Positions 24,823 to 36,037 are shown, counted from the first letter of the stretch. The stretch: DNA of 63,870 nucleotides from Oerskovia merdavium (GCF_014836755.1 NZ_JACSQF010000009.1:1-63870), one strand, 5' to 3'. Made by a program: numbers and translations. Notes: a model not told the origin generated them from the sequence alone.

Positions 24823-25206
24823 GTGCCCAGTGCACCTGCTGGCACGCTGTACCGCGGCCGTGAAGGCATGTGGTCGTGGGTCGCGCATCGCGTGACCGGC
24901 GTGCTCATCTTCTTCTTCCTCCTCGTGCACGTGCTGGACACAGCGCTGGTACGAGTCTCGCCCGAGGCGTACGACGCCGTGATCGGCACGTACAAGACCG
25001 TGATCATGGGACTCGGTGAGGCCGGCCTGGTCGCCGCCATCGTGTTCCACGCCTTCAACGGTGTCCGGATCATCCTCGTGGACTTCTGGGCCAAGGGCCC
25101 CAAGTACCAGCGCACCATGCTGTGGGTCGTCGTCGGTCTGTTCGTCGTGACCATGGCGGGCTTCCTGCCCCGCCACCTCATGAACGTCTTCGGAGGTGGG
25201 CACTGA
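24823..25206 (+). CDS. sdhC: succinate dehydrogenase cytochrome b556 subunit
   Basis: A 127-residue membrane anchor that holds haem and the quinone site of complex II. It has three hydrophobic helices (for example TGVLIFFFLLVHVLDTALV), the SdhC-type start W-S-W-V-A-H-R-V-T-G, and a likely haem-ligand His in FHAFNGVRIIL. GTG at 24823 is chosen because AGGAGG ends 8 bases before it and the length fits the family. First gene of sdhCDAB; its stop overlaps the sdhD start by one base. Confidence 0.92.
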   Translation: MPSAPAGTLYRGREGMWSWVAHRVTGVLIFFFLLVHVLDTALVRVSPEAYDAVIGTYKTVIMGLGEAGLVAAIVFHAFNGVRIILVDFWAKGPKYQRTMLWVVVGLFVVTMAGFLPRHLMNVFGGGH

Positions 25207-25667
25207 TGGGCACCACGACCACCAGCTCTCCGCTCGCGGCCCCCCGCGACCCGTACAAGCGCCAGAAGACGACGCGCTCGAACTACGAGCTGTACAGCTG
25301 GGTCTTCATGCGCGCCTCGGGCGTCGTGCTGATCGTCCTGATCTTCGGGCACCTCTTCGTGAACCTCATGGTCGGCGAGGGCGTCCACGCGATCGACTTC
25401 GGCTTCGTCGCCGGCAAGTGGGCCTCGCCGTTCTGGCAGGTCTGGGACCTCCTGATGCTCTGGCTCGCGATGATCCACGGCACCAACGGCGTCCGCACCA
25501 TCATCAACGACTACGCCCAGCGCGACGGCACCCGCATGGTGCTCAAGTGGGCCCTGTACCTGGCCTTCGTGATCGTCACCGTGCTCGGCACCCTCGTGGT
25601 CTTCACGTTCGACCCGTGCCCGCCGAACGCGCTGGACTACCAGCTCCCGTCGTTCTGCTCCGCCTGA
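25206..25667 (+). CDS. sdhD: succinate dehydrogenase membrane anchor subunit
   Basis: The second membrane subunit of complex II, 153 residues with three helices (ASGVVLIVLIFGHLFVNLMV, then LLMLWLAMIHGTNGVRTII, then ALYLAFVIVTVLGTLVVFTF). The His in MIHGTNG is a probable haem ligand. The ATG overlaps the sdhC stop by one base (TGATG), so expression is coupled. An 84-base gap with its own AGGAGG separates it from sdhA. Confidence 0.9.
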   Translation: MGTTTTSSPLAAPRDPYKRQKTTRSNYELYSWVFMRASGVVLIVLIFGHLFVNLMVGEGVHAIDFGFVAGKWASPFWQVWDLLMLWLAMIHGTNGVRTIINDYAQRDGTRMVLKWALYLAFVIVTVLGTLVVFTFDPCPPNALDYQLPSFCSA

Positions 25668-25751
25668 CGGACCTGCCGGTCGACGTTCCCCCAGACGCCG
25701 CCTGACAGCCCCCGTCCCCCTTCCCACTCGTCACAGGAGGCATCGACACCG

Positions 25752-27584
25752 ATGCAAACCCATCAGTACGACGTCGTCATCGTCGGAGCAGGCGGCGCCG
25801 GCATGCGCGCGGCGCTGGAGTCGTCCGGCAAGGTCCGCACGGCGGTCATCTCGAAGCTCTACCCCACGCGGTCCCACACCGGCGCGGCGCAGGGCGGCAT
25901 GTGCGCCGCCCTCGCGAACGTCGAGGAGGACAACTGGGAGTGGCACACGTTCGACACGGTCAAGGGCGGCGACTACCTCGTCGACCAGGACGCCGCGGAG
26001 ATCATGGCCAAGGAGGCCATCGACGCGGTCCTCGACCTCGAGCGCATGGGCCTGCCGTTCAACCGCACGCCCGAGGGCAAGATCGACCAGCGACGCTTCG
26101 GCGGCCACACGCGCAACCACGGCGAGGCCGCGGTGCGCCGCTCCTGCTACGCCGCGGACCGCACGGGTCACATGATCCTCCAGACGCTCTACCAGAACTG
26201 CGTCAAGCAGGACGTCGAGTTCTTCAACGAGTTCTACGTCCTGGACCTCATCACGGACCACGACCTCGCGGCAGAGGACGTGCCGGACGGCGAGACGGTC
26301 AACGCGACCGGCGTCGTCGCGTACGACCTGGCGACCGGCGAGATCCACGTCTTCCAGGCCAAGGCGATCATCTTCGCCACGGGCGGCGCCGGCAAGATCT
26401 TCAAGACGACGTCGAACGCGCACACGCTCACCGGTGACGGCATGGCCCTGGCCTACCGTCGCGGCCTGCCGCTCGAGGACATGGAGTTCTTCCAGTTCCA
26501 CCCGACAGGTCTCGCCGGGCTCGGCATCCTCCTCTCGGAGGCTGCCCGCGGTGAGGGCGGCATCCTGCGCAACGGCGAGGGCGAGCGCTTCATGGAGCGC
26601 TACGCCCCGACCATCAAGGACCTCGCGCCGCGCGACATCGTCGCGCGGTCGATGGCCAACGAGGTCCGCGAGGGACGCGGCGCAGGGCCGGACAAGGACT
26701 ACGTCCTGCTCGACCTGACGCACCTCGAGCCCGCGCACATCGACGCCAAGCTCCCGGACATCACGGAGTTCGCGCGCACGTACCTCGGGATCGAGCCCTA
26801 CACCGAGCCCGTGCCCGTCTACCCCACGGCGCACTACGCCATGGGCGGCATCCCGACCAACGTCGGTGGCGAGGTCCTGCGTGACGGGCACAACGTCGTC
26901 CGCGGCCTGTACGCGGCCGGAGAGGTCGCGTGCGTCTCGGTCCACGGCTCGAACCGCCTCGGGACCAACTCGCTCCTGGACATCAACGTGTTCGGCAAGC
27001 GCGCGGGCCGTCAGGCCGCCGCGTACGCCGCGACCGCCGAGTACCGCGAGCTGCCGGAGAACCCCGCCGCCGCGGTGATCGCCCAGCTCGACGAGATGCG
27101 CAACCGTCCCGACGGCGAGCGCGTGGCGGACGTCCGCAAGGCGCTCCAGGAGACCATGGACGCCAACGCCCAGGTGTTCCGCACGGGCGAGTCGCTCAAC
27201 CAGGCGCTCTCGGACATCCGCACCCTCCAGGACCGCTACCGCAAGGTCTCGGTCCAGGACAAGGGACGCCTGTTCAACACCGACCTGCTCGAGGCCATCG
27301 AGCTCGGCTTCCTCCTCGACATCGCCGAGGTCACGGTCATCGCGGCCATCAACCGCAAGGAGTCGCGCGGCGGTCACTACCGCGAGGACTTCCCGGACCG
27401 CGACGACGCCAACTACATGCTCCACACGATGGCCTACCGTCGCCCCACGGCCGCCGGCGACACCGCCGACGGGCACGTGGAGGGATACTTCGACCACGTC
27501 GAGGAGTTCGATTCCTACAAGATCGTGCTGGGTTCCAAGCCCGTCACCCAGACCCGGTACGAGCCCATGGAGCGTAAGTACTGA
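25752..27584 (+). CDS. sdhA: succinate dehydrogenase flavoprotein subunit
   Basis: Oxidises succinate to fumarate. The 610-residue protein has the FAD dinucleotide loop [11 protein letters not shown], the covalent-flavin histidine in [10 protein letters not shown] (His42), the substrate-site block [16 protein letters not shown], and [19 protein letters not shown] lies 11 bases before the ATG. Third gene of the sdhCDAB operon; its stop overlaps the sdhB start by one base. Confidence 0.96.
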   Translation: MQTHQYDVVIVGAGGAGMRAALESSGKVRTAVISKLYPTRSHTGAAQGGMCAALANVEEDNWEWHTFDTVKGGDYLVDQDAAEIMAKEAIDAVLDLERMGLPFNRTPEGKIDQRRFGGHTRNHGEAAVRRSCYAADRTGHMILQTLYQNCVKQDVEFFNEFYVLDLITDHDLAAEDVPDGETVNATGVVAYDLATGEIHVFQAKAIIFATGGAGKIFKTTSNAHTLTGDGMALAYRRGLPLEDMEFFQFHPTGLAGLGILLSEAARGEGGILRNGEGERFMERYAPTIKDLAPRDIVARSMANEVREGRGAGPDKDYVLLDLTHLEPAHIDAKLPDITEFARTYLGIEPYTEPVPVYPTAHYAMGGIPTNVGGEVLRDGHNVVRGLYAAGEVACVSVHGSNRLGTNSLLDINVFGKRAGRQAAAYAATAEYRELPENPAAAVIAQLDEMRNRPDGERVADVRKALQETMDANAQVFRTGESLNQALSDIRTLQDRYRKVSVQDKGRLFNTDLLEAIELGFLLDIAEVTVIAAINRKESRGGHYREDFPDRDDANYMLHTMAYRRPTAAGDTADGHVEGYFDHVEEFDSYKIVLGSKPVTQTRYEPMERKY

Positions 27585-28357
27585 TGACTGCCACACTCGA
27601 AGCCCCTGCCGGTTCGGAGAAGACCGAGGTCGGCGCCGTGCCCTCCTTCGAGGTCACGATCAAGCTCCGCCGCTACAACCCCGAGTCCGAGCACGGCGAG
27701 GACGCGTACTGGGAGGAGTACACGGTCCTGGCCCACGGCACGGACCGCGTGCTCGACGCGCTGCACAAGATCAAGTGGGAGCACGACGGCTCGCTGACCT
27801 TCCGTCGCTCGTGCGCCCACGGGATCTGCGGCTCGGACGCGATGCGCATCAACGGCCGTAACCGTCTGGCGTGCAAGACGCTCCTCAAGGACGTCAACCC
27901 GGACAAGCCGATCACCGTCGAGCCCATCAAGGGCCTGCCGGTCATCAAGGACCTGGTCGTCGACATGGAGCCGTTCTTCGCCTCCTACCGCGAGATCATG
28001 CCGTTCCTCATCACGTCGGGGAACGAGCCGAGCAAGGAGCGCCTGCAGTCGGCCGAGCAGCGCGAGCGCTTCGACGACACGACCAAGTGCATCCTGTGCG
28101 CGGCGTGCACGTCCTCGTGCCCCGTGTTCTGGACCGACGGCCAGTACTTCGGTCCGGCCGCGATCGTCAACGCGCACCGGTTCATCTTCGACTCGCGCGA
28201 CGACGGTGCGACGCAGCGCCTGGAGATCCTCAACGACAAGGAGGGCGTGTGGCGCTGCCGCACGACCTTCAACTGCACCGAGGCGTGCCCTCGTGGCATC
28301 GAGATCACCAAGGCGATCCAGGAGGTCAAGCGCGCGATGATCACCCGCGCGTTCTGA
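27584..28357 (+). CDS. sdhB: succinate dehydrogenase iron-sulfur subunit
   Basis: Carries electrons from FAD to quinone through three clusters. In 257 residues it shows the 2Fe-2S loop CAHGICGSD with Cys77, Cys82, an Asp in the third ligand place and Cys97 (Asp at this place also occurs in E. coli SdhB), the 4Fe-4S motif CILCAACTSSCP, and CTEACP for the 3Fe-4S centre. About 20 N-terminal residues are extra. The ATG overlaps the sdhA stop by one base; a hairpin follows. Confidence 0.96.
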   Translation: MTATLEAPAGSEKTEVGAVPSFEVTIKLRRYNPESEHGEDAYWEEYTVLAHGTDRVLDALHKIKWEHDGSLTFRRSCAHGICGSDAMRINGRNRLACKTLLKDVNPDKPITVEPIKGLPVIKDLVVDMEPFFASYREIMPFLITSGNEPSKERLQSAEQRERFDDTTKCILCAACTSSCPVFWTDGQYFGPAAIVNAHRFIFDSRDDGATQRLEILNDKEGVWRCRTTFNCTEACPRGIEITKAIQEVKRAMITRAF

Positions 28358-28374
28358 CGTTCCTCCCGCACTGC

Positions 28375-28415
28375 CCGACGGCGGTCCCCGGCTCCGGCCG
28401 GCGGGCCGCCGTCGG
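28375..28415. terminator. bidirectional hairpin, sdhB / yihY
   Basis: CCGACGGCGG (28375-28384) pairs with 28406-28415; the 21-base loop can form an inner CCGGC/GCCGG stem. It lies between convergent genes. Confidence 0.75.
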
Positions 28416-28426
28416 AGTCTGGCGGC

Positions 28427-29488
28427 TCAGATCTTGACGGACACCCGCGGCTCGCGGCCGCGCCGCACCCCGCGCACCACGGGACTCCAGGGGTACCCGT
28501 AGCCGGCCCCGCGTCGGACCTCCGCCTCGAGCCGCTCCTCCTGCTCGGCCTCGGCCTGCGCACGCAGCTCGTCCGCGGTCGGTTGCGCGGGCGGGTCCGC
28601 GATCCAGGCCGCGACCATGAGCAGGATCCGGGTCACGAAGTTCGCGAGGAGCAGGATCGTGACGAACGTGGCGAACGAGCCCAGCAGCGCGTTGCGGGAC
28701 GAGCTGCCGACGATCACGCTCGTCCCGAGGTAGCGCAGGACCCCGAAGGCTGCCGCGGCCGTCAGGGCACCGATGTACAGGTCCTTGCGGGGCGGGCGTA
28801 CTCCCGCGACGAAGCGGATGATGAGCAGGACCACGACGGCGTCGAAGAAGAGCCCGACGAAGATGCCGACCACGGGCACCAGGACCGATGCCAGGACACC
28901 ATGGCCGAAGAGCGTCGCCCCGAGCGTCTGGACCACGACCGTCGCGGCCGCGGAGATGACGACGCTGATACCCAGCACGGCGAACCCGCCGAGCTCGCGC
29001 AGCTTGGACAGGACCGGGTTCTGCCCCACGTTCGTGAGCGAGAACATCGCGCGGGTCGAGGTGCGCAGCGCGGCCATGAAGGAGATCGCGCTGAAGAGCA
29101 GCACGAACACCGCGATGATGCTCGACAGGTCGAAGCCACGGTCGAGGATCAGGTCCTCGGGCGAGATGATCCCGTTGCTGCCGTCCCCGGTGTCGATCAG
29201 CCCCGGGATCGCCTTGTCGATCTGTGCGAAGATCTCGTCCCGCAGCTCCTCACGGTTGCCCAGGAAGGCCATGAAGGCCGTGTAGAAGATCGTCAGGCCG
29301 GCGAACAGCGAGAACAGGGCCGAGTAGGCCATGCCGCCGCACAGGAGCGCCCCCCGCTGGACCCCGTACTGCGCGAGGGCCCGAGCGGGCCGGGTCGTGT
29401 TCCACCAGGCCTGCACCGCCTTGGCCCGGGTCGTGAGCCGGGCCACCAGGCCAGGAGCCTCGTCGTCGGGCGTCGTGGGAGAGGTCAT
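28427..29488 (-). CDS. YihY/virulence factor BrkB family membrane protein
   Basis: The 353-residue protein has about six membrane helices and the YihY-family pattern: ALAQYGVQRGALLCGGMAYS before the first helices, a loop with DEIFAQIDKAIPG, and GALTAAAAFGVLRYLGT later. A polar C-terminal tail follows. The family was once called tRNA-processing ribonuclease BN in error; the real role, perhaps in envelope or export, is unknown. TAGGCT ends 6 bases before the ATG and no ribosome site is present. Confidence 0.88.
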   Translation of the reverse strand: MTSPTTPDDEAPGLVARLTTRAKAVQAWWNTTRPARALAQYGVQRGALLCGGMAYSALFSLFAGLTIFYTAFMAFLGNREELRDEIFAQIDKAIPGLIDTGDGSNGIISPEDLILDRGFDLSSIIAVFVLLFSAISFMAALRTSTRAMFSLTNVGQNPVLSKLRELGGFAVLGISVVISAAATVVVQTLGATLFGHGVLASVLVPVVGIFVGLFFDAVVVLLIIRFVAGVRPPRKDLYIGALTAAAAFGVLRYLGTSVIVGSSSRNALLGSFATFVTILLLANFVTRILLMVAAWIADPPAQPTADELRAQAEAEQEERLEAEVRRGAGYGYPWSPVVRGVRRGREPRVSVKI

Positions 29489-29494
29489 CGCCCG

Positions 29495-29500
29495 AGCCTA
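29495..29500 (-). promoter_or_regulatory. -10 element for leaderless yihY mRNA
   Basis: TAGGCT on the minus strand ends 6 bases before the ATG at 29488. Confidence 0.5.
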
Positions 29501-29517
29501 GGAGAGGAACCCCCGGC

Positions 29518-30068
29518 TCACCCGTCCGACAGACCGGAGAGCTCGAACCGGCGGGCCGGACGCCAGACCCCGTCGTCGCCGTGCTCGTAGAGATGGATGC
29601 CCGTGACGTCGAACGCGGCCTCGAACCCCGCCATCTCCTCGAACGCCAGGTCCAGCGCCTCGTCGTCGACCTCGTGGGCGACCGTGACGTGCGGGTGGTA
29701 GTTGAACCGGAGCTCCTGGTCGAGCACGCCCGAGCGCACCGCGCCCTCGAGCTCCTCGCACTCCGCGATGCCCTGCGCGACGATCACGAAGACCACGGGC
29801 GACACGGGCCGGAACGTCCCGCTGCCGCGCAGGATGACCCGGAAAGGCGCAGCCTGCGCGGTCACGCGCTCGAGGTGCGCGTACACCTCGTCGAGGGCCG
29901 ACTCGTCCACGACCGTCGGGCCGAGCAACGTGATGTGCGGGGGGATGTCCCCGGCGAACGGGTCGCCGAACGCGGCACGAGCCTCCTGGAGCGCGGGGCC
30001 GAACGGCTCGGGGATCTCGATCGCGATGCCGATCCGCACCTGCGACGGACCGCGCTCGGGCAGGTTCA

Positions 30069-30069
<1 letters not shown>
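29518..30069 (-). CDS. 2H phosphoesterase (2'-5' RNA ligase family)
   Basis: A 183-residue protein with the paired HxT motifs of the 2H superfamily, PHITLLG (about residue 45) and HPHVTVAH (about residue 125), which act on cyclic phosphate or 2'-5' bonds in RNA or nucleotides. The ATG overlaps the trpS stop by one base (TGATG), so it is translated from the trpS message. The real substrate is not known; many members show cyclic phosphodiesterase activity rather than ligation. Confidence 0.85.
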
Positions 30070-31551
<1,482 letters not shown>

Positions 31552-31557
31552 GCGGTC

Positions 31558-31563
31558 AGACTA
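31558..31563 (-). promoter_or_regulatory. possible internal -10 before tatB
   Basis: TAGTCT on the minus strand overlaps the htrA TAG stop and ends 6 bases before the tatB GTG, the same geometry as other leaderless starts in the window. Coincidence is possible. Confidence 0.4.
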
Positions 31564-33426
31564 CTCGCTCGTGGCTTCGTCGAGCACCACGCGGACGTCG
31601 CGCTCGTCGTCGCCGGTGCGCACGCGCAGCGTCACGGTGTCCCCGGGGGCCTTCGCGCGGATCGCGACGATGAGCTCGTCGCTCAGGCTCACGGGCCTCC
31701 CGTCGATCGCGAGGATGACGTCCCCGGCCTGGATCCCGGCAGCGTCCGCGGGACCGCCCGCGGTCACGGGCGACTGCCCGCCCTGCGGCTCGGTCGTGAC
31801 CTGGACGCCCTCGCCCTGGTAGCGCGAGTCGAGCAGGACCCCGATCACCGGGTAGGTGGCCGTGCCCTTCTCGATCAGCTCCTCTGCGGTGCGCCGAGCC
31901 TGGTCGGAGGGGATCGCGAAGCCGAGGCCGATGCTGCCCGTCGCGCCGCCCGTGCCGGGCGGCTGCGCGATCGCGGAGTTCACGCCCACGACCTCGCCCG
32001 CACCGTTGACCAGCGGTCCGCCCGAGTTCCCCGGGTTGATGGCCGCGTCCGTCTGGATCGCGTTGATGAACGCGGTCTCGGCAGAGTCGCCTGCCGCGAC
32101 GGGGCGGTTCAGCGCGCTGACGATCCCCGTCGTGACGGTCCCGTTGAGCCCGAGCGGGGCACCGATCGCGACGACGGGGTCACCGACGACCACGGCGTCC
32201 GAGTCGCCCAGCACGAGCGGGGTCAGGCCCGCCTCGTCGACCTTGACGACCGCGAGGTCGTAGTCCGCGGTCCGACCGACGATCGTGGCCGGACGCTCGC
32301 TCCCGTCCGCGAAGAGCACCGTGACCTTGCCGCCGTCCGCGCCACCGGCGACCACGTGGTTGTTGGTGAGGATGTAGCCGTCCTCGCGGATCACGAAGCC
32401 GGAGCCCGTCGAGATCCCGTCTGCGCCCTCGACCTGCAGGGACACGACGCTCGGGAGCACGGTCGCGGCGATCGCGGCGACCGATCCCTCGGGGCGCTCG
32501 GCCTCAGGACTCGTCCCTGCGAGCGGGAGCGACGCGCTGACCGGACGGCGCTGGGTGCCGTCGGCGATCCGGTCGGCGGCGATGCCACCGACCGCGCCCG
32601 CCACGAGGGCGAGCGCGGCGATACCTGCCACGGCACCGGCGCCGATCCGGCGACGGGGCTTCTGCGCCGGCGGCGGGGGCGGGGCACCCCAGGGCTCGGC
32701 AGGCGTCGTGGGGCCCTGCGGGTCGGGTTCGCCGGGCAGGCCGGCCGCTCCCGGATACCCCGGCTGCGGCGGGGTGGCTCCGTGCTGCGCGGGACCGCCC
32801 GGTGTAGCCGTGGGGTGCTGGTACGCGGCGTACGGGGGTCGGCCGGCCGGCCCCTGCGGGGCGTATCCCGGCAGGCCCGGGCGGGCGACGGGCAGCGCGC
32901 CCAGGGGCGCTCCGTACGGGCGGGTGTCGTGCGGACCGGGCGGCGGCACGGGGCCGGGAGCCGCGTGGCTCGCCCCGGGTGCACCCGGGGACAGGGGGGC
33001 GGTCGGGGTGGACCGGAACGCCGACGGCGGAGCGAAGGGGTTCGGAGCGGCCGGGGGCAGCGCGGGGGCCGGGAGAGGCACGGGCACCTCCTCGGTGCGC
33101 TGCTCTCCCCCGGGCGTCGGCGTCCGCTCCGCCGGAGCGCTCGGCGACGGGGCCGTGGGCTCGCCGTCGAGCACGCCGGCCGGTGCAGGAGCGTCCGGCG
33201 CCACGACTGTCGGCGACGCCTCGCCCGACGATGCGACCAGCACCTCGAGGGCGTCCGCCTGCGGGGGCGACGCCTGCGGGGTCGACGCCTGCTCGGGCGA
33301 CGACTGCACGTCCTCGGACGGTCCCGATCCGCTCGTCGACACGGGCGTGTGCTCGGGCGAACGCTCGTGAGGCGGCGCAACGGGCTGTGGCTCGGCGGGG
33401 TCCAGCGCTGAGTCGTGTGCGGTCAT
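31561..33426 (-). CDS. htrA: HtrA/DegP-like membrane serine protease with PDZ domain
   Basis: An envelope stress protease of 621 residues. Residues 1-257 form a long cytoplasmic Pro/Ala/Gly-rich tail, then RRR and a membrane helix (about 259-282). The extracytoplasmic protease domain has His357 (ILTNNHVV), Asp390 (DYDLAVV) and Ser468 (NPGNSGGPL), followed by a PDZ domain (about 528-615). The ATG overlaps the rseA stop by 4 bases (ATGA). Cotranscription with sigE and its anti-sigma factor implies induction by envelope stress. Confidence 0.93.
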   Translation of the reverse strand: MTAHDSALDPAEPQPVAPPHERSPEHTPVSTSGSGPSEDVQSSPEQASTPQASPPQADALEVLVASSGEASPTVVAPDAPAPAGVLDGEPTAPSPSAPAERTPTPGGEQRTEEVPVPLPAPALPPAAPNPFAPPSAFRSTPTAPLSPGAPGASHAAPGPVPPPGPHDTRPYGAPLGALPVARPGLPGYAPQGPAGRPPYAAYQHPTATPGGPAQHGATPPQPGYPGAAGLPGEPDPQGPTTPAEPWGAPPPPPAQKPRRRIGAGAVAGIAALALVAGAVGGIAADRIADGTQRRPVSASLPLAGTSPEAERPEGSVAAIAATVLPSVVSLQVEGADGISTGSGFVIREDGYILTNNHVVAGGADGGKVTVLFADGSERPATIVGRTADYDLAVVKVDEAGLTPLVLGDSDAVVVGDPVVAIGAPLGLNGTVTTGIVSALNRPVAAGDSAETAFINAIQTDAAINPGNSGGPLVNGAGEVVGVNSAIAQPPGTGGATGSIGLGFAIPSDQARRTAEELIEKGTATYPVIGVLLDSRYQGEGVQVTTEPQGGQSPVTAGGPADAAGIQAGDVILAIDGRPVSLSDELIVAIRAKAPGDTVTLRVRTGDDERDVRVVLDEATSE

Positions 33427-34409
33427 GGGGTGCCCAAGGCTCCTGTCATGGTCGTCCATCCCCGGGAGATGCGGGCCGGGACCCCCGCGTCGAAGTCGTG
33501 CGCGGGGAACGTCGCCACGAACGAGGCGAGGACGTCCTTGCTCACCTCTGCCACGACGTCGATCACCGTGTCCCCAGCCTGCCACACCAGGTGGGGCGGC
33601 TCGTCGGACAGGACGTAGACGGCGCGCCCCTCGAAGCCCTCCGAGCGCGAGAGGCTCGACGTGTCCAGCCGGCCGACCTGCTCGCGCACCACGATGGTCC
33701 CCTCGGGGCCGGCGAGGTCCACGCGGAGCACGTCCCCCTCGGGTCCGACGAGCCGGACCGACGTGACGTCGAACCCGTCGAGGATCCCCGACGGGCTCGT
33801 CCACCCGTTCTCCGCCATCCACGCGAGCGCGGTCGAGTCCGCGAGGTCCACGCCACCGGCCCCACCGTCCTCGGAGATCTCCGGCAGGACGGGGACGAGT
33901 GCCACCTCGGTGGCTCCCGCCGCCGTGGCACCGCCGGCCTCGGCCAGCACGGTCAGGGGCGACGCGACGTGCCGGTCCGGCACCACGACGGGCCGGTCAC
34001 CGAGCGTGAAGAGCGCGACGGCCAGCACCGCGACCCCGCTCGATGCGGCGACGAGCACGCGACGCGAGCGGCGTCGTCGGGCATGGGCGGCGATGTCCCC
34101 CGTGAGCGCGCAGCTCAGCGCCCCCGCCTCAGGAGGGGGCGCCCACGGGTCGCGCACAGCCGGCCCCTGGCGCAGCGGGTCGCCCTCGACCTCGGGGATC
34201 TGGGCGGAGAGGGCAAGGAGCCGCGAGGTCAGGTCGTTCGTCGGCAGGACGTCGCGCGCGCACGAGAGGCGCTTGCGGACCGCGCGCGCCACCGCGAGCT
34301 CGGCCGCGCACTGGTCGCACCCTGCGACGTGCGTCAGCGCGCGCTCGCGCGTCGCGGGCGAGAGCTGGTCGTCGGCCAGCGCGCTGATGAGGGTCCCGAG
34401 GTGCGTCAT
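33423..34409 (-). CDS. rseA: zinc-containing anti-sigma factor (RseA type)
   Basis: Likely holds SigE inactive. The 328-residue protein begins with a ZAS domain with the H-X3-C-X2-C motif HVAGCDQC (about 27-34), then a linker, one membrane helix (about residues 118-138, after ARRRRSRR), and a large outer domain in which a MucB/RseB-like fold is possible ([32 protein letters not shown]). It overlaps sigE and htrA by 4 bases each (ATGA), the usual sign of a coupled sigma/anti-sigma pair. Release may be by proteolysis or phosphorylation; the sequence does not decide. Confidence 0.88.
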   Translation of the reverse strand: MTHLGTLISALADDQLSPATRERALTHVAGCDQCAAELAVARAVRKRLSCARDVLPTNDLTSRLLALSAQIPEVEGDPLRQGPAVRDPWAPPPEAGALSCALTGDIAAHARRRRSRRVLVAASSGVAVLAVALFTLGDRPVVVPDRHVASPLTVLAEAGGATAAGATEVALVPVLPEISEDGGAGGVDLADSTALAWMAENGWTSPSGILDGFDVTSVRLVGPEGDVLRVDLAGPEGTIVVREQVGRLDTSSLSRSEGFEGRAVYVLSDEPPHLVWQAGDTVIDVVAEVSKDVLASFVATFPAHDFDAGVPARISRGWTTMTGALGTP

Positions 34410-35044
34410 GGTCCCCCCGGTGCGGTGCGGACCGCCAGAGCCGTCAGCTGGTCGACCGCAGCGTCCTCGGACGGCGTACCGTCCGTGGCCGCGCGCTCGG
34501 ACGGGTCACGGTGCGGCAGCGCCGCACGCAGCTGCGAGCGCGCGCGGTGGATGCGCGAACGCACCGTGCCGAGCTTGATGCCCAGCGTGACCGCGATCTC
34601 CTCGTAGCTCAGCCCCTCGATGTCGCACAGCACGACCGCCGCCCGGTACTCGGGCGAGAGGGCGTCGAGCGCGCGCTGGACGTCGTGGTCGAGGTTCGTG
34701 TGCTCGTACCCGCGTTCCGGGTGCGTCATCTCCCCCGTGGCCGCGTACTGGGCCGAGTCCTCGCCCATGGCCTCCATGCGGATGCGCTGCTTGCGCCGCA
34801 CCTGGTCCAGGAAGAGGTTCGTGGTGATGCGGTGCAGCCACCCCTCGAAGGTCCCCGGGGTGTAGCTCGACAACGACCGGAAGACGCGGATGAACGTCTC
34901 CTGGGTCAGGTCCTCGGCGTCGTGCTGGTTCCCGGTCAGGCGGTACGCCAGCCGGTACACGCGCGCGGAGTGCTCCCGCACGATCTGGTCCCACGAGGGG
35001 GGCGTCCAGGGCTGGGCACTCACGTCACTGCTCACACGGTCCAT
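34406..35044 (-). CDS. sigE: ECF RNA polymerase sigma factor SigE
   Basis: A 212-residue group IV sigma factor. Region 2 ([20 protein letters not shown], then [19 protein letters not shown]) and region 4 ([20 protein letters not shown], then [11 protein letters not shown]) closely follow M. tuberculosis SigE. ATG at 35044 is used; a GTG three codons later is possible. A GGGAAC/CGTT promoter signature lies just upstream, which implies that SigE activates its own gene and, by overlap, rseA and htrA. Confidence 0.93.
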   Translation of the reverse strand: MDRVSSDVSAQPWTPPSWDQIVREHSARVYRLAYRLTGNQHDAEDLTQETFIRVFRSLSSYTPGTFEGWLHRITTNLFLDQVRRKQRIRMEAMGEDSAQYAATGEMTHPERGYEHTNLDHDVQRALDALSPEYRAAVVLCDIEGLSYEEIAVTLGIKLGTVRSRIHRARSQLRAALPHRDPSERAATDGTPSEDAAVDQLTALAVRTAPGGP

Positions 35045-35055
35045 TGTCCCCGTAC

Positions 35056-35082
35056 AACGCCGTGCGTCGCGCATCCGTTCCC
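35056..35082 (-). promoter_or_regulatory. SigE-type autoregulatory promoter
   Basis: On the minus strand GGGAAC (35082-35077) and CGTT (35059-35056) are 17 bases apart, close to the GGGAAC...CGTT signature of SigE-type ECF promoters in actinobacteria. Transcription would start within a few bases of the ATG at 35044. Confidence 0.65.
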
Positions 35083-35262
35083 GGCGTCGCGCGGACGTGC
35101 GCACCACGTCCACGAAACCTCCCCCGGACGGGGGCTCATCCAGCGCCACGGAGCCCGCGGGCCGGTACGATCGCCTCACCTGCACCGCGCAGGACGGCAG
35201 CACCGCAGCAGTCCGTCCGGGGTTCCCCGGAGACGCGCGGTGCCCGAGACCAGGAGGGCCCT

Positions 35263-35913
35263 ATCACCACCGACATCGGCCGGACGAACGCCAAGGCGTC
35301 GAGCTGGACCTACTGCGAGGAGTTCGTGCCGGAGGACGACGTCCTCCTGCGCGCTCGCGAGCGTGCCGCCGAGCTGGGCTGCCCCGCAGTCCTGCCCGGC
35401 GTGGGCGCCGTGCTCCAGGCTCTCGCGGCCGCGCTGGGCGCCCGCTCGGTCGTCGAGATCGGCACGGGCACGGGTGTCGCGTCGCTCTGGCTCCTGCGCG
35501 GGATGCCCGAGGACGGCGTCCTGACGACCATCGACGTCGAGGTCGAGCACCAGCGTGCCGCCAAGGACGCCTTCGCCGAGGCCGGGATCCGCGCCACCAG
35601 GACCCGGACCATCCCCGGTCGTGCGAGCGACGTCCTGCCCCGGCTCACCGACGGCGCGTACGACCTGGTCCTGGTCGGGGCCGACCGTCACAGCTACCCC
35701 GAGTACGTCGAGCAGGCGCTGCGTCTCCTGCGCCCGGGCGGCATCGTCGCGGTCGACGGTGCGCTCGTCGGCGACCGCGTCGCAGACCCCGCCCGGCGCG
35801 ACGAGATCACCACGATCGTGCGCGAGGTGGGACGCTCGCTGCGCGCCGACGACCGTGTCCTGCCCGCACTGATCCCGAGCGGCGACGGGCTGCTCCTCGG
35901 CGTGCGCCGGTAG
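35263..35913 (+). CDS. O-methyltransferase family protein (apparent ATC start)
   Basis: A 216-residue SAM-dependent methyltransferase with VVEIGTGTGVASLWLL (motif I), LTTIDVE, and the acidic region YDLVLVGADRHSYPEYV. It matches the Rv1220c family found next to sigE; the methyl acceptor is unknown. AGGAGG (35252-35257) lies 5 bases before ATC at 35263, and no ATG, GTG or TTG is in frame upstream. The first in-frame canonical codon is GTG at 35326, only 3 bases after a GAGGAG and inside conserved sequence. An ATC start, or a base difference at this codon, is the best reading. Confidence 0.8.
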   Translation: MTTDIGRTNAKASSWTYCEEFVPEDDVLLRARERAAELGCPAVLPGVGAVLQALAAALGARSVVEIGTGTGVASLWLLRGMPEDGVLTTIDVEVEHQRAAKDAFAEAGIRATRTRTIPGRASDVLPRLTDGAYDLVLVGADRHSYPEYVEQALRLLRPGGIVAVDGALVGDRVADPARRDEITTIVREVGRSLRADDRVLPALIPSGDGLLLGVRR

Positions 35914-35994
35914 CCCAGGGACGTCCGGGCAGCAGAGCGCACCGGCCGACCACCGCACGCGTCGTTCCGCGCAGCCGGCGCGAGCGTGAGACAG

Positions 35995-36037
35995 GACGAG
36001 GGCCCCTCACCCGCCGAACGGGTGAGGGGCCCTCGTC
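35995..36037. terminator. bidirectional hairpin, methyltransferase / pepA
   Basis: GACGAGGGCCCCTCACCC (35995-36012) pairs perfectly with 36020-36037: an 18-bp stem with a 7-base loop between convergent genes. Confidence 0.9.

Noticed and set aside
22591-25206. An open frame of 871 codons on the plus strand across DUF4192, manC and sdhC
   Set aside because: Only the last 127 codons (sdhC) have family sequence; the rest is Arg/Pro/Gly-rich shadow of other genes, as is common at this GC content.
27784-27880. Missing third cysteine in the 2Fe-2S loop of SdhB (CGSD) as a defect
   Set aside because: Asp at this position is also found in E. coli SdhB and can ligate the cluster, so it is a normal variant.
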